From an uncultured Eubacterium sp. (GTDB lineage: Bacteria > Bacillota > Clostridia > Lachnospirales > Lachnospiraceae): a stretch of DNA of 23,919 nt. The translations under genes and the position numbers were made by a program. Of the stretch, positions 1 to 8,373 are shown in pieces; position 1 is the first letter of the stretch; every line of letters begins with the position of its first letter. The stretch covers positions 1 to 23,919 of the forward strand of contig CAJUFM010000048.1 of the NCBI GenBank assembly GCA_910585745.1. The letters run 5' to 3'. Below the pieces are notes generated by a model. That model did not search any database, was not told the DNA's origin, and saw only the letters and a list, made by a program, of their open reading frames with translations.

Positions 1-27
1 GGCGGATTGGGAACTTTCATCCGTTAG
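1..27 (+). CDS. Possible 3' end of a rightward CDS cut by the window edge
   Basis: Frame 1 reads GGLGTFIR and then TAG at 25-27. Two hairpins follow closely (32-49 and 53-88), as expected for the tail of a rightward gene. Only eight codons are visible, so no product can be named and the reading frame is a guess. The second frame is also open through the hairpins. Confidence 0.2.
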   Translation, partial: GGLGTFIR

Positions 28-31
28 CGAC

Positions 32-49
32 GTGCGCCGCAAGGCGCAC
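32..49 (+). other. Short GC-rich hairpin with GCAA tetraloop
   Basis: GTGCGCC (32-38) pairs perfectly with GGCGCAC (43-49) around a GCAA loop, which is a GNRA tetraloop when read on the + strand. It lies just upstream of the larger terminator-like hairpin. It could be the last stem of a structured RNA or part of a bipartite terminator. Nothing else in the first 30 bases identifies an RNA family. Confidence 0.4.
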
Positions 50-52
50 TTC

Positions 53-88
53 AAACAGGGATCTGGTCGATGTACCAGATCCCTGTTT
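53..88 (+). terminator. Rho-independent terminator, probably bidirectional
   Basis: A perfect 15-bp stem: AAACAGGGATCTGGT (53-67) pairs with ACCAGATCCCTGTTT (74-88) around a 6-nt loop. On the + strand it is followed by a T-rich tail (TTTATATATTCTTTT). On the minus strand it lies 45 nt past the pta stop codon with a shorter T-run, so it may close both converging transcripts. Confidence 0.75.
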
Positions 89-133
89 ATATATTCTTTT
101 ATTAATTTCTGAGTATAATCAGCCCTGTTATCT

Positions 134-1111
134 CTATGCCAAAGCAGCTGTAATGATCGCCATGGAATATACCTCACTGGCATTGCAGCCTCTGGACAGG
201 TCATTGATCGGTGCATTTAATCCAAGAAGGATCGGACCATATGCCTCAAAGTTTCCAAGTCTCTGGGCAATCTTGTAACCGATATTACCGGCGCTGATAT
301 CCGGGAAAATAAAGGTATTGGCATGTCCTGCCACCTCTGACTCCGGACATTTGGTACGGGCAACCCGCGGGGAAACCGCCGCATCAAACTGAAGCTCTCC
401 CTCGATCGGCAGATTGGGCGCCGCTTTCTTTGTCTTTTCCGCCGCATTTCGCATTTTATCCACATCTTCGCCGGCGCCAGAACCCAGAGTAGAATAACTC
501 AGGAATGCCAGCTGTGGGTCGATACCGAATATTCTCGCACACTCTGCAGACTCCAGCGCAATCTCTACCAGTTCATCCTCTGTGGGCTTAATGTTGATGG
601 CACAGTCGCTCATGGCAAGCACTTCATTTTCACCGGTCGCCGATGGACGAACCAGAATAAAACAAGATGAAACGATGGAGTTCTGTGGTTTGGTCTTAAT
701 GATCTGCAGCGCCGGGCGCACCGTATCTGCTGTAGAATACGTAGCACCTCCGAGAAGAGCATCCGCCTTTCCCATCTTCACCAGCATCGTTCCAAAATAA
801 TTCGCCTGGGATAAGATATCCCGTGCCCTTTCCTCTGTCATACCTTTATTTTTACGAATTTCACAGAGAAGCTCCACCATCTCGTCCATCTCGTCATAAT
901 TTAAAGGATCAACGATCTCAGCTCCGCGGATATTGAAACCACTTTCCTCTGCTGCCACCGCAATCTCCTTCGGATCCCCTACAAGAACCGGCGAAAGAAA
1001 GGTACTGGCAAGCAGACGAGAGGATGCCTCCAGGATACGTGGATCGCTTCCCTCTGTAAATACGATCTTCTTTGGATTTTTTTTCAAAATGTCAATCAGC
1101 TGACCAAACAT
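134..1111 (-). CDS. pta: Phosphate acetyltransferase
   Basis: Cytoplasmic enzyme that converts acetyl-CoA and phosphate to acetyl phosphate and CoA, the first step of fermentative acetate and ATP formation. The protein is 325 residues, the usual length of the short single-domain Pta of Bacillota. The N-terminus (KKIVFTEGSDPRILEA) and C-terminus (GLNAPINDLSRGCNASEV) match the family, and the central GGATYSTADTVRPALQ segment is typical. ATG start with AGGAGG at 1120-1125, 8 nt upstream. It has its own sigma-A-like promoter (1178-1205). In many relatives ackA is adjacent, but none follows within the 133 bp left of the stop. Before the terminator-like hairpin it is the last gene of the leftward block. 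Confidence 0.95.
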   Translation of the reverse strand: MFGQLIDILKKNPKKIVFTEGSDPRILEASSRLLASTFLSPVLVGDPKEIAVAAEESGFNIRGAEIVDPLNYDEMDEMVELLCEIRKNKGMTEERARDILSQANYFGTMLVKMGKADALLGGATYSTADTVRPALQIIKTKPQNSIVSSCFILVRPSATGENEVLAMSDCAINIKPTEDELVEIALESAECARIFGIDPQLAFLSYSTLGSGAGEDVDKMRNAAEKTKKAAPNLPIEGELQFDAAVSPRVARTKCPESEVAGHANTFIFPDISAGNIGYKIAQRLGNFEAYGPILLGLNAPINDLSRGCNASEVYSMAIITAALA

Positions 1112-1177
1112 ATATATAGCCTCCTAAAGTTATTATGAAAAGCAACTGCATTAGGAAACAATTGCCATCCACTATCT

Positions 1178-1205
1178 ATCATAACAACTTTTACCCAAAA
1201 AACAA
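1178..1205 (-). promoter_or_regulatory. Sigma-A-like promoter for pta
   Basis: On the minus strand TTGTTT (-35, 1200-1205) and TATGAT (-10, 1178-1183) are 16 bp apart. The -10 box is preceded by TGT, giving an extended -10 (TGTTATGAT). Transcription would start about 60 nt before the pta ATG. No terminator separates it from the natB-like gene at 1224, so readthrough is also possible. Confidence 0.6.
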
Positions 1206-1223
1206 GTCCCAATTTATCTTTTA

Positions 1224-2453
1224 TCAATTATTTTTCTCACTCCGCAGTCCCCGGAGGGCATTTGTGAGCTTGATTGGATTGCCATAACGCAGTGTGGAGT
1301 TACGGAAGATCTTCGCTCCCACAAATCCCATGGCCACCACAGAGGCATATAAGATCACAGCAGAAACCACGATCTCCCATGTAGCTACAGTTCCCATCGC
1401 GATACGGATAAACATGGCGCTGTAGGAGCTTACCGGAAGATAGGAAAGGATGCGGATCACAATGCCATCCGGCTCCTGCATCTGAAACAGCACAAGGAAA
1501 TATATAACCATAACAAGCATTTGGGCGGTTCCAGCGCTCTTGTTGAGGTCCTCAATCTTAGATACCAGCGCCCCCAGCGCCCCATACATAAATGCATAGA
1601 TCAAAAATCCACCCAGTCCAAATACCGCGAAAGTCACAAGCACTTCTGCCGGAATATCAAAGAACATATCCAGCATCCCGTCGAGACTGTCTTCATTGAA
1701 CTTATAACTGCCCAGTATACTCGCAAAGATCAGCCCCATCTGAAAAATTATTGCCGTGGCGGCGGCAAACACCTTGCCGAACAACAGACTGGAGGAACTG
1801 GTGCTGGTGACCAGGATCTCCACGGTACGGTTGCTTTTTTCATTTGCCACGCTGGTAGCGATCATCATACCATACATGACGATGATCATGAAGACGAGGA
1901 TCACAAGAGCATAGCTGTACCAGTAGTTTTGTCCGGAATCCTTGCCCAGTATCTTTTCATTGCAGACAATGTTCCCCGCATCCAGTTTCATCAGTTCTTC
2001 ATAATTTACATTCTGATCTTGACAGTATTTCATCTTCGCCGACGTGCTCATCAGCTCTTTGAATAACTCCCCGGCAGAATCAGAAAGAGATTTGTTAAAT
2101 ACGTAATAATCAAACTCTGTGGCGCTTTTAACAACAAAACCGATCTCCGCTTTCTCCGTCTTCACTGCCTCCTGAACCTGTTCATCATCCTCCATCCTCC
2201 GAATCTCTGCCTTACCATAAGAAAGGATCAGATCATCCTGGATCATCCCCTGGGGATCACAGATCGCGATGGTTTGTGACATTTCATTTTCTCCACCGTC
2301 AGAACCATCTCCGCTGGACAATCTGTCGATGATCCCTGGTATACTCATCGCCACGATTGCTGCCAAACAGATTATCACAGTGGAGATTACAAAGGATTTG
2401 CTCTTGAAATAATTTCCTAATTCAAAACAATATACATTAAATAATTTTTTCAT
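1224..2453 (-). CDS. ABC-2 family transporter permease (NatB-like)
   Basis: 409-residue integral membrane protein forming the membrane part of an ABC-2 exporter with the ATPase at 2456. One TM helix lies at about residues 21-43. A large extracytoplasmic domain (about 45-177) follows, then a cluster of helices near 178-200, 226-248, 268-292, 311-325 and 359-380. The motif ANEKSNRTVEILVTS just after the second helix is the hallmark of the NatB/YhaP group. The start lies 2 bp past the ATPase stop, with a ribosome site (GGAAGGAC) overlapping the end of that gene, so the two are translationally coupled. NatB relatives export sodium or small peptides; the substrate here cannot be read from the sequence. 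Confidence 0.88.
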   Translation of the reverse strand: MKKLFNVYCFELGNYFKSKSFVISTVIICLAAIVAMSIPGIIDRLSSGDGSDGGENEMSQTIAICDPQGMIQDDLILSYGKAEIRRMEDDEQVQEAVKTEKAEIGFVVKSATEFDYYVFNKSLSDSAGELFKELMSTSAKMKYCQDQNVNYEELMKLDAGNIVCNEKILGKDSGQNYWYSYALVILVFMIIVMYGMMIATSVANEKSNRTVEILVTSTSSSSLLFGKVFAAATAIIFQMGLIFASILGSYKFNEDSLDGMLDMFFDIPAEVLVTFAVFGLGGFLIYAFMYGALGALVSKIEDLNKSAGTAQMLVMVIYFLVLFQMQEPDGIVIRILSYLPVSSYSAMFIRIAMGTVATWEIVVSAVILYASVVAMGFVGAKIFRNSTLRYGNPIKLTNALRGLRSEKNN

Positions 2454-2455
2454 AA

Positions 2456-3406
2456 TCAGTCCTTCCCCCCTTCTTCCTGCGTATCTTCTGGAACTTCGTC
2501 CCCCACGCAGGAAACAAAAATATCATTGAGGGACGGTTCATAAGAACCATACTGATCGATGTCTATCCCCTCTTCTTTCATGCGTTCCAATATGTTCCAC
2601 TGGCTGGCGCCTTCGTTTAGGCGAAGAATCAGATTATGCTTGCCGCGGCTCTCCATCTCCAGCACATCCGACAGCTTTTCCCTGCACAGCCGCTCCAGCT
2701 CTTCCAGGGAAAAATTCAAGGCAGACAGAATCTTTCTGCCTTTTCCATACACATCCTTGATCTCATCAAGACTTCCCGCCAATACAATCTCACCTTGATT
2801 GACAATGGCGATATCCTCACAAAATTCTTCTACATAGCTCATCTGATGACTGGAAAAGATAACAATCTTTCCCTCTGAGATCAGTTCCCGGATCACATCC
2901 TTTAAAATCTGGGAATTTACTGGATCAAGCCCCGAAAATGGTTCATCCAGTACCACGATATCCGGATCGCACACAAGGGTGGCTGCCAGCTGGACCTTCT
3001 GTTGATTTCCTTTGGACAAGGTATCCATCTTGCGTTTTTCATATTCACTGACCTTTAGACGAGACAGCCATTTCTGGGCGTTTTTTACCGCTGAAGCCCG
3101 GTCGAGTCCCCGAAGCTTTGCAAAATATACCATCTGCTCGATCACCGTTTTTTTCGGATACATTCCTCTCTCCTCTGGCAGATATCCCACCTGGTTTCTG
3201 GCAGGGTCAAAAGGCGTACCATCCAGCAGCACCTCTCCTTCATCTGCCCGGAAAATATCCATGATGATCCGAATTGTCGTCGTCTTTCCTGCACCATTTC
3301 TCCCTAAAAGTCCCAGAGCTCTTCCGCTCTCTACAGAAAAACCGACCCCTTTCAGAACCTCTTTTCCTTCAAACCTTTTGCGAATCTTTTTTACTTCTAG
3401 TTTCAT
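2456..3406 (-). CDS. ABC transporter ATP-binding protein (NatA-like)
   Basis: 316-residue cytoplasmic ATPase partner of the NatB-like permease. Walker A is GRNGAGKT at residues 35-42, the signature is LSKGN at 130-134, Walker B is IVVLDE at 150-155, and an H-loop (SSHQM) follows. The region after about residue 220 matches the C-terminal extension (DUF4162-like) of the NatA/CcmA-type group, ending in an acidic tail. ATG start with GGGAGG upstream. It begins 23 bp after the alkD stop, so it is probably co-transcribed with it. Confidence 0.92.
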   Translation of the reverse strand: MKLEVKKIRKRFEGKEVLKGVGFSVESGRALGLLGRNGAGKTTTIRIIMDIFRADEGEVLLDGTPFDPARNQVGYLPEERGMYPKKTVIEQMVYFAKLRGLDRASAVKNAQKWLSRLKVSEYEKRKMDTLSKGNQQKVQLAATLVCDPDIVVLDEPFSGLDPVNSQILKDVIRELISEGKIVIFSSHQMSYVEEFCEDIAIVNQGEIVLAGSLDEIKDVYGKGRKILSALNFSLEELERLCREKLSDVLEMESRGKHNLILRLNEGASQWNILERMKEEGIDIDQYGSYEPSLNDIFVSCVGDEVPEDTQEEGGKD

Positions 3407-3429
3407 CTTTTACCTCCCGCTGTTTATTG

Positions 3430-4134
3430 TCAGCGTTTCATACTTCGGAGCATTTCCTTATCCTCCCGGCTGACGCGAAGTGATTCTATCATTTTCTGTA
3501 CACTCTTATTATACGTAAAATCATCCAGATTGCAAGAGGCGAGATATTCCAATGTAATATCCCGATATTTTACATAACAAATAGAAATACCCCACGCCAC
3601 CGCCATTTTTACATAATACCCATTGTGCCGAATACCATTGTAGATTTTTAACACATCGTTAATATATTCATCCGTCACAAAATACTGCATCAGGATGACG
3701 ACAGCAAACCGCACCTCATATTCCTGCTGCGATTCCAGGTATGGCAGGATGAATTGATACATCCTCTCCCGGTTGTTTTTTACGTCTTTAAGATCTCCGC
3801 AGACGATATCACACACCGCCCAATTATTGATGGAGGGGATAAATTTTTCCACATATTCCAGCTTTTCCTCAAAATCACACTTCGCCAGGGCACATACCAT
3901 GCCGCAGAGCATATTGAATTCATAGACGGAAGAGTCTTTGGTCAGCTCCACGAATCCCCGCCAGTCCTCTTTTGCCAGCTGCCTGGCAAGTTTACGGAGA
4001 GCCGGAACCCGCACCCCATAAAAAACTGTCTCCACTCCAGGGATCAGCCTGCGGTGAAATTCCCGGTATTTTTCATCTGCCATTTCCCGCAGACAGTCCT
4101 CTACGTTTCTTAATTTCTCTTCGGTAAATCCCAT
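3430..4134 (-). CDS. DNA alkylation repair protein, AlkD family
   Basis: 234-residue HEAT-repeat DNA glycosylase that removes N3- and N7-alkylated purines without base flipping. The residues known from Bacillus cereus AlkD (Trp109, Asp113, Arg148, Trp187) all have counterparts: W105 and D109 in NNWAVCD, R142 in EVRFAVV and W181 in MAVAWG. The protein is therefore probably active. ATG start with GGAGGAG upstream. It sits between the ABC exporter and the NatAB-like pair, with no promoter visible in the 57-bp upstream gap, so it probably depends on readthrough through the hairpin at 4157-4184. Confidence 0.9.
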   Translation of the reverse strand: MGFTEEKLRNVEDCLREMADEKYREFHRRLIPGVETVFYGVRVPALRKLARQLAKEDWRGFVELTKDSSVYEFNMLCGMVCALAKCDFEEKLEYVEKFIPSINNWAVCDIVCGDLKDVKNNRERMYQFILPYLESQQEYEVRFAVVILMQYFVTDEYINDVLKIYNGIRHNGYYVKMAVAWGISICYVKYRDITLEYLASCNLDDFTYNKSVQKMIESLRVSREDKEMLRSMKR

Positions 4135-4156
4135 TTGTCTCCTCCTTCACATTATT

Positions 4157-4184
4157 AAGCCGGTTCAACACTATGAACCGGCTT
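4157..4184 (-). terminator. Intercistronic hairpin (weak terminator or attenuator)
   Basis: AAGCCGGTTCA (4157-4167) pairs with TGAACCGGCTT (4174-4184), an 11-bp perfect stem with a 6-nt loop. On the minus strand the 3' flank is AATAATG, with no real U-run. It may act as an attenuator or RNA stabiliser between the exporter genes and alkD rather than as a full terminator. Confidence 0.5.
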
Positions 4185-4191
4185 GATGATG

Positions 4192-6072
4192 CTAATCCAG
4201 CTCCACCGCTCCAGTGTAGAGCTGATAATATCTTCCTTTCATATCCAGCAGCTGCTTATGGGTTCCCCGTTCTATGATCTCACCCTGTTCCAGCACCATG
4301 ATACAGTCAGCATTTCGCACAGTTGAAAGCCGGTGGGCGATCACAAAGGTAGTGCGGTCCTTCATCAGGCGCTCCATGCCGTGGTCGATGTGCATCTCTG
4401 TCCTGGTATCCACCGAGCTGGTGGCTTCATCCAGCACAAGGATCGGTGCCTTGGATACCGCCGCCCTGGCAATATTCAGAAGCTGTCTCTGCCCCTGGCT
4501 CAGATTGATACCATCTCCTTCGAGCATCGTATCGTATCCCTCCTCCAGCCGCATAATGAAAGAATGGGCGCTGGCGGTTCTGGCTGCCTGCTCCACCTCC
4601 TCATCTGTGGCGTCTGGGCGGCCATAACGGATATTTTCCCGCACCGTCCCAGTGAAAAGATGGGTATCCTGGAGCACCATGGCGATATGGCTCCGCAGGC
4701 TCTTTCTCTCATAATCTTTAATGTCCTTGCCATCGATGGTGATCTTTCCCTCCTGAATATCATAAAACCGATTCAACAGATTGGTAATTGTCGTCTTGCC
4801 GGCGCCGGTTGATCCCACAAACGCTACTTTCTGGCCGGCGTGGGCATACAGGTCGATGTGCTTTAGAATGGTCTTATCCGGATCATAGCCAAAGGTAACA
4901 TTTTCCATGACCACCTCGCCCCGGATAGCATCCATCGGCACAGCCTCTGTCCCGTCTGCCTCCTCCGGAGATTCATCCAGTACCTTAAATACCCGCTCTG
5001 CTCCGGCAAGCGCCGAAAAGATCGTATTGACCTGCATGGAGATCTCATTGATGGGTCGGCTGAACTGCCTGGAATAGTTTACAAACACACTGAGGTTTCC
5101 CACAGACAATTTGCCGGCGATACAGAACAGACCACCTACGCAGGCGGTGATACCATAACTGATCTGGCTTATATTTCCCATGACTGGCCCCATGATCCCA
5201 CCAAAAAACTGAGCTTTGATCTGCTTCTTCTTCAGATCCTCATTTAGATCTGTAAATTCCTGGATCGCTTTTTCCTCATGACAGAACACCTTTACCACCT
5301 TCTGTCCCGTCACAGTTTCTTCAATATATCCATTCAATTTTCCCAGGGCGGACTGCTGGGAACGATAGTACTTGGAACTTCTTTTGGCGATGGATCCACC
5401 TGACTTGATCATCAGCGGAACAAGTAAGATCGTCAGCAGTGCCAGCCACACATTCATAATAATCATGATGGTAACTGTGCCCAGTATACTCAATGCGCCG
5501 GATATAAGCTGAATGATCGTGTTGTTCAACATCTCTCCGATCACATCTACATCATTGGTAAACCGGCTCATGATATCACCGGTGGCATTGGTATCAAAAT
5601 ATCTCACTGGCAGCGTCTGAATATGATCAAAGAGTTCCTTCCGGATCGCCTTCAGGGCGCGCTGCGACACCCCAATCATGATCCGCTGCTGAAGATAGGT
5701 CGTAGCCACGCCGATCATATACACGCAGAGCATCAGCAGAACACCCAGCATAAGTGCTTTGGTTCCCTCACTGACGATGCGTTCTACATCTGCCCCCGGA
5801 ACTCTCGTCTTTTTCCATGTCTCCGCTACTCCGTCAATGATCGGTGATAACAGATAGGAGCCAGCCAGTGCTGCCGCGCTGGTTAAAATGGCGCAGCACA
5901 CCGCCACGATCATCCACACCTTATCCTTTCCCACATAGGTGAGAAGACGCCGGATGGTCTCTCCTGCATTTTCCGGTTTCCCTCCCATCATTCCTCTTCC
6001 ATGATGGCCGGGACCTCTTCCCGGTCTCCCCATCGGAGGCCCGCCCTGAGTCCTGTTCTTTGTCTCACTCAT
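4192..6072 (-). CDS. ABC exporter half-transporter, subunit with the catalytic ATP site (multidrug type)
   Basis: 626 residues: a six-helix membrane domain (about 50-350) followed by a nucleotide-binding domain. Walker A is GSTGAGKT (420-427). Walker B LVLDEA has the catalytic Glu (E549), and the H-loop His is present (H580). The signature is LSQGQ (524-528), not LSGGQ. Together with the partner at 6069-7811 this gives one complete and one degenerate ATP site, as in heterodimeric exporters such as TM287/288 and BmrCD. The first 35 residues are an unusual Gly/Met/His/Arg/Pro-rich tail. Start and stop overlap the upstream subunit by 4 bp (ATGA). The substrate is unknown; drug or peptide export is inferred from the MarR gene in the same operon. 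Confidence 0.93.
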   Translation of the reverse strand: MSETKNRTQGGPPMGRPGRGPGHHGRGMMGGKPENAGETIRRLLTYVGKDKVWMIVAVCCAILTSAAALAGSYLLSPIIDGVAETWKKTRVPGADVERIVSEGTKALMLGVLLMLCVYMIGVATTYLQQRIMIGVSQRALKAIRKELFDHIQTLPVRYFDTNATGDIMSRFTNDVDVIGEMLNNTIIQLISGALSILGTVTIMIIMNVWLALLTILLVPLMIKSGGSIAKRSSKYYRSQQSALGKLNGYIEETVTGQKVVKVFCHEEKAIQEFTDLNEDLKKKQIKAQFFGGIMGPVMGNISQISYGITACVGGLFCIAGKLSVGNLSVFVNYSRQFSRPINEISMQVNTIFSALAGAERVFKVLDESPEEADGTEAVPMDAIRGEVVMENVTFGYDPDKTILKHIDLYAHAGQKVAFVGSTGAGKTTITNLLNRFYDIQEGKITIDGKDIKDYERKSLRSHIAMVLQDTHLFTGTVRENIRYGRPDATDEEVEQAARTASAHSFIMRLEEGYDTMLEGDGINLSQGQRQLLNIARAAVSKAPILVLDEATSSVDTRTEMHIDHGMERLMKDRTTFVIAHRLSTVRNADCIMVLEQGEIIERGTHKQLLDMKGRYYQLYTGAVELD

Positions 6073-7811
6073 GCCGATACCTCCTTTTCCTTATCCCTCT
6101 GGGAATAATATATTTCCTGGTATTCTTCACAATCTCTCAAAAGCTCTTCATGGGTTCCCTGACCCACGATCTCTCCCTCATCCAGCACAAGGATCCGGTC
6201 TGCGCTCTCCACCGAAGAAATCCTCTGGGCGATGATCAGCTTCGTCGTATCCTTCAAAGAGGTGGAAAAGCTTTTGCGGATCTCGGCTTCCGTAGCCGTA
6301 TCCACGGCACTGGTACTGTCATCCAGAATAAGGATCTTAGGCTTTTTCAACAGAGCTCTGGCGATACACAGACGCTGTTTCTGACCGCCGGAGACATTGA
6401 CACCGCCCTGTCCCAGCTCTGTATCATAACCCTCGGTGAAGGATCTGACAAAACTGTCCGCCTGGGCACACCTCGCCATCTCAAAAATCTGCTCATCTGC
6501 CGCACTCTCATCTCCCCACCGGAGATTATCCATGATGGTGCCGGAAAACAATGTATTTTTCTGGAGAACCATCGCTACGCCATCCCGCAGATGTTTCAAG
6601 GAATAATCCCTGACATCAACGCCGTCCACCAGCACCTGCCCCTCATCGGCATCGTAAAGTCTTGGAATCAGCTGTACCAGTGAACTCTTTCCAGAGCCAG
6701 TGGAGCCGATGATACCGATGGTCTCCCCCGGTTCTGCACGGAAGGAAATATGTTTCAGCACATTATTCTTATGTTTTTTATAGTAACGGAATCCCACATC
6801 CCGGAATTCAATCGCGCCTTTTTCCACCGCCAGATCTTTTCTGCTGGCATTGTCATCGTTCAGATCAATCTCTGCCTGGAGCACCTCTTTGATTCGTTTG
6901 GAAGATGCCAAGGCACGGGAACCCTGGATCATGATCATGGCTACCATCATCAGGGACATTAGGATCTGGATAATGTAGGTGGTAAATGCCGTCAGGTCTC
7001 CCACAGGCATATCTCCCACGATAATCTGCTTTCCACCAAACCACACAACCGCCATCGTCGTAATGTTCATGGCAAAAGTCATGATGGGCATGGTAAAAAT
7101 AACAATTTTTATGGCGCTCAGACTTTTTTCCATCAATTCTTCATTGGCTTCATTAAAGGTTTCCTTTTCAAAATCATCCCGTACAAAAGACTTGACCACC
7201 CGCACATTAGTTATATTTTCCTGGATCCTGGAATTCAGTTTATCGATCCTTGACTGCATAATATCAAATCTCGGAAATGCAATCCGTATCACAATAACCA
7301 GCGCCACCAGAAGCAGCGGGATAACGACTCCAAGGATGATCGCCAGTCTGGCATTCATCAGCACCGCCATGATCAGTCCTCCGATCAGCATGCCCGGGGC
7401 ACGCAGCATCATGCGCAGCGCCATCATGATCACATTCTGCATATTTGTAATATCGTTGGTCAGCCGCGTCACAAGGGAACCGGTAGAAAATTTCTCGATA
7501 TTGGCAAAGGAAAACTGCTGTACCTTTGTGAATACATCCTTTCTCAGACTGGCGGCAAAGTTGACGGCGGCCTTAACCGCAAAATATGCGCCGAGCACCC
7601 CGCCCAGCATCATACACAATGCCAGCAGCACCATCAAAATTCCTTTTGTGATCACATAACCGTTCCCTGCACCGCCCTGGATTCCCTCATTGATGATCAT
7701 AGACATAAGTTTGGGCATAAGAACTTCACCGATCACCTCTACGATCATAAATATGGGGCCCAAAATAAATGCAGAAAGATACGGCATAACGTATTTTTTA
7801 TAAATTCCCAT
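6069..7811 (-). CDS. ABC exporter half-transporter, subunit with the degenerate ATP site
   Basis: 580 residues: a six-helix membrane domain (about 10-300) and a nucleotide-binding domain. Walker A is GSTGSGKS (369-376) and the signature VSGGQ (473-477) is intact. Walker B ends LILDDST, with Asp498 in place of the catalytic Glu, and the H-loop His is replaced by Gln529 (IIAQRIS). This is the classic non-hydrolysing partner of a heterodimeric exporter. Its intact signature would complete the active site of the 4192-6072 subunit. ATG start with GGGAGG upstream, 18 bp after the marR stop, so it is in the marR operon. Confidence 0.93.
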   Translation of the reverse strand: MGIYKKYVMPYLSAFILGPIFMIVEVIGEVLMPKLMSMIINEGIQGGAGNGYVITKGILMVLLALCMMLGGVLGAYFAVKAAVNFAASLRKDVFTKVQQFSFANIEKFSTGSLVTRLTNDITNMQNVIMMALRMMLRAPGMLIGGLIMAVLMNARLAIILGVVIPLLLVALVIVIRIAFPRFDIMQSRIDKLNSRIQENITNVRVVKSFVRDDFEKETFNEANEELMEKSLSAIKIVIFTMPIMTFAMNITTMAVVWFGGKQIIVGDMPVGDLTAFTTYIIQILMSLMMVAMIMIQGSRALASSKRIKEVLQAEIDLNDDNASRKDLAVEKGAIEFRDVGFRYYKKHKNNVLKHISFRAEPGETIGIIGSTGSGKSSLVQLIPRLYDADEGQVLVDGVDVRDYSLKHLRDGVAMVLQKNTLFSGTIMDNLRWGDESAADEQIFEMARCAQADSFVRSFTEGYDTELGQGGVNVSGGQKQRLCIARALLKKPKILILDDSTSAVDTATEAEIRKSFSTSLKDTTKLIIAQRISSVESADRILVLDEGEIVGQGTHEELLRDCEEYQEIYYSQRDKEKEVSA

Positions 7812-7829
7812 CTGCTTACTACCTCCCTT

Positions 7830-8306
7830 TTACTCGATTTTTTTTACATTGTCATACATCTGCTTGAGAAATTTCCGCAGGGTAACCAGCTCTTCCTCCG
7901 AAAATCCCCGGATCACACTTTGATCCATATAGGTAAATATTTCCCTGCTCCTCGCCACTACCTCCTCTCCTTTTTCGGTCAGACTGACGAACTTGGCACG
8001 GGAATCATCTTTTTTCGTTGTTTTTTGAATGTATCCGTCCCTCTCCAGTTTTTTCAGGGATACCGCCACTGTTGCTGTAGATATTTCCAGGACTGCCGCC
8101 AGCTCAGCCTGGGATTCAAACTCTCCCTCTGACAATGTCATCAGCAGCCTGTGCTGTGCCCGGTGCAGCCCTGTGCCCTCCAGCAGACGTTCCATCTTCT
8201 TCCGATGCATCTGATTGATAAAAATCATGATCATCATCGGATTGGCCGTATTCAAAAAATCTTTCTCACTCATCTCCCAGCATCCTATGGGTTTGATCTT
8301 TCCCAA
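7830..8306 (-). CDS. MarR-family transcriptional regulator
   Basis: 158-residue winged-helix DNA-binding protein, first gene of the exporter operon. The recognition region (QAELAAVLEISTATVAVSLK) and the wing (TKKDDSRAKFVSLTEKG) are typical MarR. The start is TTG at 8306 because AAAGGAGG lies about 9 nt upstream. The first in-frame ATG (8273, MSEKDF) has only a weak site. Its promoter overlaps a 35-bp near-perfect dyad (8337-8371), so autorepression and control of the downstream exporter are likely. The usual family model is release on binding a small ligand. The inducer cannot be inferred. Confidence 0.92.
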   Translation of the reverse strand: MGKIKPIGCWEMSEKDFLNTANPMMIMIFINQMHRKKMERLLEGTGLHRAQHRLLMTLSEGEFESQAELAAVLEISTATVAVSLKKLERDGYIQKTTKKDDSRAKFVSLTEKGEEVVARSREIFTYMDQSVIRGFSEEELVTLRKFLKQMYDNVKKIE

Positions 8307-8336
8307 CTGAGGCTACCTCCTTTTCTCCACAAGAAA

Positions 8337-8371
8337 ATAGTTAGCAAGCTAATGATTAACTTGCTAACTAT
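8337..8371 (-). promoter_or_regulatory. MarR operator: 35-bp dyad made of two TTAGCAAG(C/T)TAA sites
   Basis: The sequence is symmetric about base 8354: ATAGTTAGCAAG (8337-8348) mirrors CTTGCTAACTAT (8360-8371), and the inner TAAT-G-ATTA also pairs. Only the 8349/8359 pair mismatches. Each half is itself a short palindrome (TTAGCAAGCTAA at 8341-8352; TTAACTTGCTAA at 8356-8367), the size expected for one MarR dimer. The dyad covers the predicted transcription start of marR. Confidence 0.8.
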
Positions 8372-8373
8372 CT

